A stretch of DNA of 36,644 nt from DUVY01 sp036562755 (GTDB lineage: Bacteria > Bacillota > Clostridia > Christensenellales > DUVY01). The translations under genes were made by a program, and so were the position numbers. The stretch spans positions 1-36,644 of the forward strand of contig DATCJN010000037.1 in the NCBI GenBank assembly GCA_036562755.1. Direction: 5' to 3'. The notes beneath the pieces are model-generated. The model saw only the letters and a list, made by a program, of their open reading frames with translations. It ran no database searches and was not told where the DNA came from. Positions 6,700 through 14,079 of the stretch are shown in pieces. Within the stretch, counting starts at the first letter, position 1; each line of letters starts with the position of its first letter.

Positions 6700-8499
6700 A
6701 TGGATTTTTTAGGTGATTGGAAGCGGACATGTTACGCCGCCGAAGCAGACGAAAGCTTAATTGACAAAGAAACAATAGTAATGGGTTGGGTTCACAACCG
6801 CCGCGACCTTGGCGGATTGATCTTTGTGGACTTAAGAGACCGCAGCGGTATTTTGCAGGTTGTTTTTGACTCTTCGGTTATAAAAGACGAATTTAATAAA
6901 GCGGAAAAATTAAGAGGCGAGTATGTAATCGCCGTAAAAGGCAAGATACGCCGCCGCGCCGAAGAAACAATCAACCCCAAGATCAAGACGGGCAATATAG
7001 AGCTTTTGGCTACCAGCGTCAAAATTTTATCCGACGCAGATACGTTGCCTTTTGACCTTGACAATGTCGAAGTAGTCAACGAGCCTTTAAAATTAAAATA
7101 TAGATATTTGGAACTAAGAACTCCCAGACTTCAAGAGATTATGCGCGTAAAGAACTTAGTATGCAAAATTTCGCGCGACTATCTGTCAAGACACGGCTTT
7201 TGGGAAATCGAAACTCCTTACCTGGGCAAATCCACGCCCGAAGGCGCAAGAGACTATTTGGTTCCGAGCCGCGTTCGTCCCGGCAGCTTTTACGCGCTTT
7301 CTCAATCGCCTCAATTATATAAGCAATTATTGATGATATCGGGCTTCGACCGCTATTATCAAATAGCAAGATGCTTTAGAGACGAAGACCTAAGAGCTAA
7401 CCGTCAGCCCGAATTTACCCAAATAGACATTGAAATGTCTTTTGTGGACAACGAAGAAGATGTCATGACCTTGGCCGAAGGCATGGTGAAAGAAATTTTC
7501 GAAAAGATAAAAGGCGTCAAGCTGCCCGAAAAAATCACCAGAATGCCTTACCAAGAAGCTATGAGCAGGTTCGGCTCGGACAAGCCCGACACCCGCTTTG
7601 GACTGGAATTAATAGATATATCCGATCTGGCGCGCGATTGCGGCTTTAAGGTGTTTATGGACGCTGTCAAAAACGGCGGCAGCGTGCGCATGATTAACGC
7701 AAAAGGCTTTATAAAAGGCGATAATCCTATTCTGTCCAGAAGAGATATAGACTCGCTAACAGATTTTGTAAAGATATTTAGGGCTAAGGGTCTGGCTTGG
7801 ATAGCAATTAAAGAAGACGGTATCCAATCCGTAATAACCAAGTTCATGCCCGAAGAAACCGTTCAAGCCATACTGAAACGCGCCAACGCCGAAGTAGGCG
7901 ACATATTGTTCTTTGGCGCGGATAAAGACGAAATAGTCTTCGACTCTTTGGGCGCTTTAAGATTAAAGCTTGGAGAGACCGCAGGCTTAATCGACAAGTC
8001 CCGTTATGAAGCGCTTTGGGTAACCGACTTCCCGCTCTTAGAGTATAGCGAGGAAGAAAAGCGCTATGTGGCAAAACACCATCCCTTCACAAGCCCCAAA
8101 AACGAGGACTTGCCGTTATTGGAAACAGAACCTCACAAAGTCAGAGCCAAGGCATACGACTTGGTAATCAACGGCACCGAAGTAGGCGGCGGCAGCTTGA
8201 GAATATTTAACAGAGAAATCCAAAGAAAGATGTTTAAGGTTCTGGGTCTCTCCGACGAGCAAATCGCCGACAGATTTGGATTCTTTGTAAACGCGTTTAA
8301 TTACGGCGCTCCGCCTCACGGGGGATTGGCGTTCGGCTTAGACAGACTGGTTATGCACTTGACAGGCACAGAGAATATAAAAGACGTTATAGCCTTCCCC
8401 AAGGTTCAAAACGCGTCCGACTTAATGACAGGCGCGCCCGACGCGGTAGAGCCCAGACAGCTTGAAGAACTGTCTATAAAAGTAGTTAAGGTCGAATAA
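6700..8499 (+). CDS. aspS: Aspartyl-tRNA synthetase
   Basis: A 599-residue bacterial-type AspRS. It has an N-terminal OB-fold (about 25-115), class II motif 2 with FRDEDLRANRQPEFTQID (226-243), the bacterial insertion domain in the middle and motif 3, GAPPHGGLAFGLDRLVM (536-552). It charges tRNA-Asp; whether it also misacylates tRNA-Asn cannot be told here. It begins 6 bases after hisS. The nearest SD-like sequence, AAGGAG at 6679, is about 15 bases from the ATG, so initiation probably relies on coupling to hisS. Confidence 0.97.
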   Translation: MDFLGDWKRTCYAAEADESLIDKETIVMGWVHNRRDLGGLIFVDLRDRSGILQVVFDSSVIKDEFNKAEKLRGEYVIAVKGKIRRRAEETINPKIKTGNIELLATSVKILSDADTLPFDLDNVEVVNEPLKLKYRYLELRTPRLQEIMRVKNLVCKISRDYLSRHGFWEIETPYLGKSTPEGARDYLVPSRVRPGSFYALSQSPQLYKQLLMISGFDRYYQIARCFRDEDLRANRQPEFTQIDIEMSFVDNEEDVMTLAEGMVKEIFEKIKGVKLPEKITRMPYQEAMSRFGSDKPDTRFGLELIDISDLARDCGFKVFMDAVKNGGSVRMINAKGFIKGDNPILSRRDIDSLTDFVKIFRAKGLAWIAIKEDGIQSVITKFMPEETVQAILKRANAEVGDILFFGADKDEIVFDSLGALRLKLGETAGLIDKSRYEALWVTDFPLLEYSEEEKRYVAKHHPFTSPKNEDLPLLETEPHKVRAKAYDLVINGTEVGGGSLRIFNREIQRKMFKVLGLSDEQIADRFGFFVNAFNYGAPPHGGLAFGLDRLVMHLTGTENIKDVIAFPKVQNASDLMTGAPDAVEPRQLEELSIKVVKVE

Positions 8500-8504
8500 A
8501 AAAC

Positions 8505-8948
8505 ATGCTAGAATTAGGAAAAGTTACGGCTGTAATGGACGACAAAGTCCAAGTGCAGTTTCCAAGAACATCGGCTTGCGATAAGTGCAAGCTATGCTCT
8601 AATGAATCAGGCGGCAATGTCAGCCTAACCTTAAAAAACGATGTAAACGCTAAAGAGGGCGACATTGTGGCGGTGGAGATATTGGGCAAGGCCGTAACTA
8701 TTTCTTATTTAATAGTGTTTGGAATACCTATTTTGACTTTGTTTTTGGGGATGATAATCGCCAGCGCGGCAAAGCTAAACGAATTATATTCCATCATAGC
8801 CGCGGCGGCGTCGTTGTTAATAGGTTTTGCGATCGTCTTCTTTTTGGATAAAACCATAGCAAAAAGCGAAAAATTCGCCCCCAAAATAGTAAAAGTCTAT
8901 CAATCATCATCTCAAGCGGAGGAGCTAGAAAATGATAATTTTAAATAA
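8505..8948 (+). CDS. RseC/MucC-like membrane protein (SoxR-reducing type)
   Basis: A 147-residue protein whose N-terminal domain has a cysteine cluster, Cys25, Cys28 and Cys31 (CDKCKLC). Two membrane helices follow (about residues 69-92 and 97-118). This architecture matches the RseC/MucC family, which is linked to Rnf-type electron transfer and SoxR reduction in proteobacteria and is common but uncharacterised in Clostridia. The gene lies between aspS and trxA and overlaps trxA by 17 bases, which fits a redox role. The function here is inferred from family and neighbour only. Confidence 0.8.
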   Translation: MLELGKVTAVMDDKVQVQFPRTSACDKCKLCSNESGGNVSLTLKNDVNAKEGDIVAVEILGKAVTISYLIVFGIPILTLFLGMIIASAAKLNELYSIIAAAASLLIGFAIVFFLDKTIAKSEKFAPKIVKVYQSSSQAEELENDNFK

Positions 8949-9246
8949 AGATAATTTTGAACAAGAAGTGTTAAACTCGCCCAATACCGTAGTGGTCGAT
9001 TTTTGGGCTAACTGGTGCGGCCCTTGCAAAGCTTTGGCTCCTATTTTGGACGAGATAGAAAAAGAAATGGGCGACAAGGTAGTTTTCGCCAAACTAAATG
9101 TTGACGATGACTTGGACACGGCGCGCACATACGGCGTTATGACCATTCCCACGCTGATTGTATTTAAAAACGGCAAAAATGTAGCAAGCCTAATCGGACT
9201 AAAATCAAAAAACGCTATCATAGACTTCATCAACCAGAATCTTTAA
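8932..9246 (+). CDS. trxA: Thioredoxin
   Basis: A 104-residue single-domain thioredoxin with the active site WCGPC at residues 28-32 and the cis-proline loop TIPT at 71-74. It reduces protein disulfides in the cytoplasm using electrons from thioredoxin reductase, which is not in the window. GGAGGAG lies upstream of the ATG, inside the end of the RseC-like gene, whose last 17 bases overlap it. The overlap suggests coordinated production of the two redox proteins. Confidence 0.95.
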   Translation: MIILNKDNFEQEVLNSPNTVVVDFWANWCGPCKALAPILDEIEKEMGDKVVFAKLNVDDDLDTARTYGVMTIPTLIVFKNGKNVASLIGLKSKNAIIDFINQNL

Positions 9247-9314
9247 CTAATTTACTTAGGCTTACTTAGATACTTTTGGGAAAACAAAATTTAATATACA
9301 TAGCGAGGTTTTAA

Positions 9315-10571
9315 ATGATTGATTTTGCAACCCTCAGGGCTTGCGACCCCGAGGTCTTTGAAGCGCTCGAGAAGGAATTGGCGCGCCAAAGACACAACCT
9401 TGAGTTAATCGCAAGCGAAAACTTTGTTTCCCCTGCGGTATTGGCGGCGGCGGGAACGCACCTTACCAACAAATACGCCGAAGGCTATCCCGGAAAGAGA
9501 TATTACGGCGGCTGCGAGTATGTCGATATCGTGGAAACCTTGGCGATAGAGCGCGCAAAACAACTCTTTGGCGCAAAATACGCCAACGTTCAACCCCACA
9601 GCGGCGCTAACGCGAATTTGGCGGCGTTTATGGCGCTGATCAATACGGGCGACACCGTATTGGGAATGAGCTTAGCTCACGGCGGACACCTAACTCACGG
9701 AAGTCCGGTAAATTACAGCGGAATAAATTACAATATCGTTTCTTACGGTCTTAATCCCGAAACCGAAAGACTTGATTACGACGAAATAGAAAAACTGGCA
9801 AAAACCCACAAGCCCAAATTAATTTTAGCCGGCGCAAGCGCATATCCCAGAGCGATTGACTTTAAACGCTTTAGGGAGATTGCGGACTCGGTAGGCGCGT
9901 ATTTAATGGTCGATATGGCGCACATTGCGGGTTTGGTGGCAGCGGGCGAGCATATGAGCCCCGTTCCTTACGCGCACATAGTGACGACCACCACTCACAA
10001 GACCTTAAGAGGTCCCAGAGGCGGCTTGATTTTAACCAACGACGAAGAAATTATCAAGAAAATAAACAAAGCGGTGTTCCCCGGCTCTCAAGGCGGTCCG
10101 CTTATGCATATAATCGCGGCTAAAGCCGTAGCTTTAAAAGAAGCTCTAACCCCCGAATTTAAGGAATACCAAAGACAAATAATCAAAAACGCCAAAATAT
10201 TGGCTCAAACTTTAACTGAAAAAGGCCTAAAACTTGTCTCGGGCGGCACTGACAACCATTTGATGCTAATAGATTTATCCGACAAAAACCGCACGGGCAA
10301 AGAAGTAGAAAAATGGCTGGACAGAGCGCATATTACGGTTAACAAAAACGCCGTGCCCAACGATAAACTAAGCCCTATGATAACCAGCGGCATAAGAGTG
10401 GGCACTCCCGCAGTAACTTCGCGCGGATTAAAAGAGGAAGAGATGAAAATAATCGGCGGATTTTTATCGCGCGTCATAATCGAAGGCGAAAGAGCTATTC
10501 CCGAAGTGGCCGAACAAGTCATAGAGCTTTGCGATAAATTCCCGCTTTATAAAAACGATATATTAATTTAA
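9315..10571 (+). CDS. glyA: Serine hydroxymethyltransferase
   Basis: A 418-residue PLP enzyme of usual length that interconverts serine and glycine and supplies 5,10-methylene-tetrahydrofolate. The PLP lysine is Lys229 in TTTTHKTLRGPRGG, and the N-terminal HNLELIASENF segment (27-37) is typical. GCGAGG precedes the ATG by about 6 bases. The glycine and one-carbon units it makes feed the purine pathway encoded downstream, although the two loci are far apart. No glycine riboswitch is visible in the short 68-base gap upstream. Confidence 0.97.
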   Translation: MIDFATLRACDPEVFEALEKELARQRHNLELIASENFVSPAVLAAAGTHLTNKYAEGYPGKRYYGGCEYVDIVETLAIERAKQLFGAKYANVQPHSGANANLAAFMALINTGDTVLGMSLAHGGHLTHGSPVNYSGINYNIVSYGLNPETERLDYDEIEKLAKTHKPKLILAGASAYPRAIDFKRFREIADSVGAYLMVDMAHIAGLVAAGEHMSPVPYAHIVTTTTHKTLRGPRGGLILTNDEEIIKKINKAVFPGSQGGPLMHIIAAKAVALKEALTPEFKEYQRQIIKNAKILAQTLTEKGLKLVSGGTDNHLMLIDLSDKNRTGKEVEKWLDRAHITVNKNAVPNDKLSPMITSGIRVGTPAVTSRGLKEEEMKIIGGFLSRVIIEGERAIPEVAEQVIELCDKFPLYKNDILI

Positions 10572-10591
10572 AAAAGGATTTATAGGGGTTA

Positions 10592-10990
10592 ATGAAATTA
10601 TCGACCAAGGCAAGATACGGATTAAAGGCGTGTTTTATTTTGGCGCTTAGCAAGGACAACTTTTTGACTTTGTCCGAGCTTTCCGCGCGTACCAGGGTTA
10701 CGCCCAAGTATCTTGAGAAACTTATGAACATGCTTATAAAACGCGGAATAATAAAATCGACTAGAGGGCTGTATGGAGGATACAGCCTTTCTAAAACTCC
10801 GTCCGAAATTTCGGTAGGCGAGATTTTTAGGGCCTTGGAAGATAATTTAGAGATTACGGCTTGCATAGCGGACGAATGCGACGACCAATATTGCCCCAAT
10901 AGAAATATACTAAAAAAACTATACGCGGAGATAAATAATTTATTAGACAGCCACAGCCTACAAGATTTAATAGACGATTATAAATGCTGA
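10592..10990 (+). CDS. Rrf2-family transcriptional regulator (IscR-like)
   Basis: A 132-residue winged-helix regulator beginning MKLSTKARYGLKA, the standard Rrf2 opening. The recognition region (about residues 26-67) includes YLEKLMNMLIKRGI and GGYSLSK. Cys91, Cys96 and Cys101 form a three-cysteine cluster positioned like the [2Fe-2S] ligands of IscR, but with tighter spacing (C-x4-C-x4-C). It lies 22 bases upstream of a cysteine desulfurase gene, so it probably senses Fe-S status or cysteine and controls that gene. AGGGG near 10583 serves as ribosome binding site. Confidence 0.9.
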   Translation: MKLSTKARYGLKACFILALSKDNFLTLSELSARTRVTPKYLEKLMNMLIKRGIIKSTRGLYGGYSLSKTPSEISVGEIFRALEDNLEITACIADECDDQYCPNRNILKKLYAEINNLLDSHSLQDLIDDYKC

Positions 10991-11012
10991 TTTTTTGGGA
11001 TAATATAAAAAT

Positions 11013-12203
11013 ATGAAAAAGATATATTTAGACAACGCGGCGACCACTCCGCTAGACGAAAGCGTTTTTGAGGCGATGAAGCCCTACTTTCGCGAAATTT
11101 TTGGCAATCCCGAAAGCCAGCATTCCTTTGGAAAACAGGCCGAATTCGCAGTCATAAGAGCTCGGGAGCAAGTAGCTCTCGCTTTGGGAGCTTCCGATAA
11201 CGAAATATATTTTACCTCAGGCGCGGCCGAGGCAAACAACTGGGCGTTAAAAGGCGCCGTCGCCTCTTCCCAAAAACCCAAAAAGAGAATAATAATCAGC
11301 GCGATAGAGCATGCTTCTGTTTTAAACTGCGGCGAGGACTTAACAGAGCAGGGCGTGGAAGTCGTCCAAGTTTTGCCCGATAAAGACGGAATAATTAATC
11401 CAAAAACCGTAACAGACGTATTAGACGAGAACACCGTTATAGTTTCGATAATGCTTGCCAATAACGAAGTCGGCGCGATTCAGCCCATAAAAGAAATATG
11501 CCAGGCTGTTAAAGAATATAATAAAGATATACTGTTTCATACCGACGCCGTCCAGGCAATAGGCGCTTTGGAAGTAAATGTCCGAGATTTAGGCGTGGAT
11601 ATGCTAAGCATAAGCGCGCATAAGTTCTACGGACCTAAAGGAATAGGCGCGCTTTATATAAAAAACGGCGTCAAAATCGGAAGATTAATAGCCGGAGGCA
11701 ACCAAGAGCGCGGCAAAAGGGGAGGAACTTCCAATGTGCCCGCGATTGTAGGTTTGGGCGCGGCCATAGAAAAAGCCGTAAAAGACAGACAAACAAATTG
11801 CGAGCATTTAAGAAAATTGCGGGATTATTTTATAGAGCAGGTGGAGCAAAAAATCCCTTATGTCAAATTAAACGGCCATAGGACTCAAAGATTGGATTGT
11901 AATGTCAATTTTACCTTTGACTATGTAAGCAGCCAGAGCCTGATTAATATGCTAGATATGAAAGGCGTCGCCGCGAGCGTCGGCTCGGCTTGCACGGCGG
12001 GCAGCTTTAAGCCTTCTTATGTCTTAATGGCAATGGGAGTTCCTAAGGAATTAGCCAACAGCTCAGTCCGCTTTACCATAGGCAAATATAACACCAAAGA
12101 AGAGATAGACTATACTGTCGAAGTCCTAAAAGAATGCGTGGAAGAATTACGCAAGCTGTCTCCGCTTTTTGTCAACATAAAAACTGATAAATACCTTGTA
12201 TAA
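11013..12203 (+). CDS. iscS: Cysteine desulfurase (NifS/IscS family)
   Basis: A 396-residue PLP enzyme that takes sulfur from cysteine for Fe-S clusters or thio-modifications. The PLP lysine is Lys204 in SAHKFYGPKG and the persulfide cysteine is Cys327 in SVGSACTAGS; the short active-site loop fits group I (IscS/NifS). It follows the Rrf2 regulator, but no IscU/NifU scaffold gene follows. Thus the partner is encoded elsewhere, or the enzyme serves tRNA thiolation or another acceptor. The 22-base upstream gap has only a weak GGGAT as ribosome binding site. Confidence 0.93.
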   Translation: MKKIYLDNAATTPLDESVFEAMKPYFREIFGNPESQHSFGKQAEFAVIRAREQVALALGASDNEIYFTSGAAEANNWALKGAVASSQKPKKRIIISAIEHASVLNCGEDLTEQGVEVVQVLPDKDGIINPKTVTDVLDENTVIVSIMLANNEVGAIQPIKEICQAVKEYNKDILFHTDAVQAIGALEVNVRDLGVDMLSISAHKFYGPKGIGALYIKNGVKIGRLIAGGNQERGKRGGTSNVPAIVGLGAAIEKAVKDRQTNCEHLRKLRDYFIEQVEQKIPYVKLNGHRTQRLDCNVNFTFDYVSSQSLINMLDMKGVAASVGSACTAGSFKPSYVLMAMGVPKELANSSVRFTIGKYNTKEEIDYTVEVLKECVEELRKLSPLFVNIKTDKYLV

Positions 12204-12217
12204 ATTGATTTTTATAC

Positions 12218-12246
12218 TTTACATACCTGTATTTTTTTGGTAAAGT
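12218..12246 (+). promoter_or_regulatory. Possible promoter directly in front of lspA
   Basis: TTTACA (12218-12223), a 17-base spacer, then TAAAGT (12241-12246). The lspA ATG is 9 bases further on, so the resulting mRNA would have almost no leader. The arms CTTTAC and GTAAAG also form an inverted repeat spanning the two hexamers. Confidence 0.4.
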
Positions 12247-12255
12247 TTAGTTAAT

Positions 12256-12828
12256 ATGAATATTTTTGAAAAATTTTTTGAAAGAATAAAAAACCGCAGC
12301 CTAAAAGACTTTTTAAAATATCTTTGGCTGCCTTTGGTTATTATGGTCGCAGTAATTTTTGCAGACCTTTTGACCAAGTCCATTATCGAAAATAAAATCG
12401 CCCTAAATCAAAGCGTAGTTATAATTCCTAAATTTCTGTCGTTTACATATGTGCTTAATGACGGCGCGGCGTTTTCGATTTTGGAAGGACAGCGCTGGTT
12501 GTTCATCATAACTACCGTAATCGCAGTTCTTGCGATTTTATTGTATTTAATTTATGATTGCGATAAATTAAGGGCGTTAATGAAAGTAGCCCTCGCTTTA
12601 ATACTCGGCGGCGCGGTAGGAAATCTGGTGGATAGATTGGCCATTGGTTCGGTAAGAGACTTTATCGAAATTATATTTTTTGGATTGGATCTGCCTGTTT
12701 TCGGCGACAGCTTTGCTATCTTTAACTTGGCCGACACGGCTATAACCATCGGCACTATTCTGTTAATCATCGGCGTAATAATAGGCCATCACAAAAAAGA
12801 AAAACCCGCAGCCGAACCTCAAGAATAA
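12256..12828 (+). CDS. lspA: Lipoprotein signal peptidase (signal peptidase II)
   Basis: A membrane aspartyl protease that cleaves the signal peptide of prolipoproteins after lipidation. Four hydrophobic segments are visible (about 23-41, 81-101, 109-125 and 158-180). The conserved GNLVDR (122-127), VRDF with Asp135, and FNLAD with Asp160 are present; Asp135 and Asp160 match the catalytic pair. At 190 residues it is longer than the usual 150-170 because of a charged N-terminal extension of about 20 residues and a C-terminal tail. There is no recognisable ribosome binding site. A likely substrate, the lipoprotein at 33.7-35.0 kb, is in the same window. Confidence 0.95.
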   Translation: MNIFEKFFERIKNRSLKDFLKYLWLPLVIMVAVIFADLLTKSIIENKIALNQSVVIIPKFLSFTYVLNDGAAFSILEGQRWLFIITTVIAVLAILLYLIYDCDKLRALMKVALALILGGAVGNLVDRLAIGSVRDFIEIIFFGLDLPVFGDSFAIFNLADTAITIGTILLIIGVIIGHHKKEKPAAEPQE

Positions 12829-12834
12829 CCTAAA

Positions 12835-13770
12835 ATGGAAAAACAGATAATCATCGCCGAAAAAGACAACGATCGGTTGGATGTTTTTTTAACCGAAGTT
12901 TTAGATATTACCCGCTCCCAAATTAAAAAATTAATAGACTCCGGCAATATCTTGGTAGCAGGCCAAAAGGTAAAATCGGGCAAAAGCTTAAGAGCGGGCG
13001 ATGTTATTGAAATAAATATTCCCGACGAGCCGGCCACCCAATTAATTCCCGAAAACATTCCTTTAGATATAGTTTACGAAGACCAAGATTTAGCCGTAAT
13101 TAATAAGCCGCAAGGCATGGTAGTCCATCCCGGCGCGGGAGTGTATCGCGGCACTTTGGCCAACGCGTTAATGTATCATTTCAACTCTTTAAGTTCTGAT
13201 CCTATCAGGCCCGGCATAGTCCACAGGCTTGACAAAGACACTTCCGGTCTTATCGTGATAGCAAAAAACGATAACGCGCATTTAAGTTTAGCTCGTCAAA
13301 TAGCCCAAAAGACTGCGGTAAGAATTTATCGGGCGCTGTTAAACGGCGCGCTAAAAGAAGACGGCGGCGTAATAGAAAAAAATATTGTCCGCGACCCCAA
13401 AGACCGCAAAAAATTTATCGCCACGCCCGACGCCTCAAAAGGCAGATATGCGATAACGTATTACAAGGTGTTGGAAAGATTTGAAAAATATACTTATGCG
13501 GAATTCAAGCTGGGCACGGGCAGGACGCACCAAATAAGAGTTCACTCCAAATATTTAGGCTATCCCGTCGTGGGCGATATGGTTTACGGACGCAAAGACC
13601 GGGAATTTAAGGATTTAAAAGGCCAGTTATTGCATGCGTATATGCTGGAATTCGACCATCCCACCCAGAACAAACGCATGAGCTTTACCTCGGAACTGCC
13701 CGACTATTTTGAGGCGATTTTGCAAAAACTAAGGGCAATTAATGGACAAAAATATCAAAAAATGATATAG
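12835..13770 (+). CDS. rluD: RluA/RluD-family pseudouridine synthase
   Basis: A 311-residue protein with an N-terminal S4 RNA-binding domain (about 12-65) and the RluA-type catalytic domain. The signature HRLDKDTSG spans 130-138 with catalytic Asp133. It isomerises uridine in rRNA or tRNA; the RluD label is by similarity of layout only, and the exact site is unknown. It starts 7 bases after lspA with no ribosome binding site, so translation is probably coupled; lspA-rluD is a frequent gene pair in Bacillota. The pyr promoter overlaps its last codons. Confidence 0.92.
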   Translation: MEKQIIIAEKDNDRLDVFLTEVLDITRSQIKKLIDSGNILVAGQKVKSGKSLRAGDVIEINIPDEPATQLIPENIPLDIVYEDQDLAVINKPQGMVVHPGAGVYRGTLANALMYHFNSLSSDPIRPGIVHRLDKDTSGLIVIAKNDNAHLSLARQIAQKTAVRIYRALLNGALKEDGGVIEKNIVRDPKDRKKFIATPDASKGRYAITYYKVLERFEKYTYAEFKLGTGRTHQIRVHSKYLGYPVVGDMVYGRKDREFKDLKGQLLHAYMLEFDHPTQNKRMSFTSELPDYFEAILQKLRAINGQKYQKMI

Positions 13771-13771
13771 T
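13743..13771 (+). promoter_or_regulatory. Promoter of the pyr operon
   Basis: TGGACA (13743-13748), a 17-base spacer, then TATAGT (13766-13771), overlapping the end of rluD. Initiation near 13778 would place AGGGAG and the leader-peptide ATG (13801) within the first 25 nt. Confidence 0.6.
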
Positions 13772-13800
13772 ATTGTCAATCAAAAAGGGAGAATAGAGCA

Positions 13801-13896
13801 ATGACCGCTAGAAAGCTTCTTTTTATATCATTTAAAGTTAGCTTTGAAAGCGATGATTGCTATTCCAAAATCGATATATCAAGGTGCAAAAGTTAA
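13801..13896 (+). CDS. pyr operon leader peptide (31 aa)
   Basis: A short frame with a good ribosome binding site (AGGGAG about 10 bases upstream) encodes a 31-residue peptide. It ends at TAA 13894-13896, exactly in the loop of the terminator that follows. Early codons contain a U-rich stretch, CTTCTTTTTATATCATTT (13816-13833). By analogy with E. coli pyrBI, a ribosome closely following a slowed RNA polymerase would cover the 5' arm of the terminator and allow read-through when UTP is low. The peptide itself probably has no function. The call is from sequence layout; regulation has not been shown. Confidence 0.65.
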   Translation: MTARKLLFISFKVSFESDDCYSKIDISRCKS

Positions 13897-13913
13897 GCTT
13901 TTGCACCTTTTTT
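13881..13913 (+). terminator. Attenuator terminator upstream of pyrB
   Basis: A perfect 12-bp stem, AAGGTGCAAAAG (13881-13892) with CTTTTGCACCTT (13898-13909), has a 5-base loop and is followed by TTTT. It lies between the pyr promoter and pyrB, so it must be bypassed for expression. The 5' arm is inside the leader-peptide frame. AAAGCTT (13812-13818) in the leader can alternatively pair with AAGCTTT (13895-13901), which overlaps the loop and the 3' arm. Confidence 0.85.
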
Positions 13914-13947
13914 AATGCTTTAGAGAGATAAAGGTTTGGTATTAGAA

Positions 13948-14079
13948 ATGAAACTACTTAGGCGCAAGAACTTGACCAGAAAACTTATCAGACAACGCAA
14001 AGTAAGCGCGTTAAGAATAACGCCTCGCTTTGAGGAGCAATCTAATATAAATAAAAAAACAGTTGAGAAGTATGTATAA
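13948..14079 (+). CDS. Possible 43-aa basic upstream ORF overlapping pyrB
   Basis: A frame of 43 codons, strongly basic (begins MKLLRRKNLTRKLIRQRK), lies between the attenuator and pyrB. It ends at TAA 14077-14079, so its last bases overlap the pyrB ATG (14072-14074) out of frame. AAAGG lies about 13 bases upstream of its ATG. pyrB has no well-placed ribosome binding site, so translation of this frame could deliver ribosomes to pyrB. An imperfect hairpin (about 14004-14030) lies inside it. It may be a coupling uORF rather than a functional protein, or chance. Confidence 0.35.
   Translation: MKLLRRKNLTRKLIRQRKVSALRITPRFEEQSNINKKTVEKYV

Noticed and set aside
9247..9314. Glycine riboswitch before glyA
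   Set aside because: The gap is 68 bases and shows no tandem aptamer-like structure.
13897..14071. PyrR-binding antitermination loop in the pyr leader
   Set aside because: GAGAG at about 13923 was considered, but the conserved loop and alternating stems are not present.
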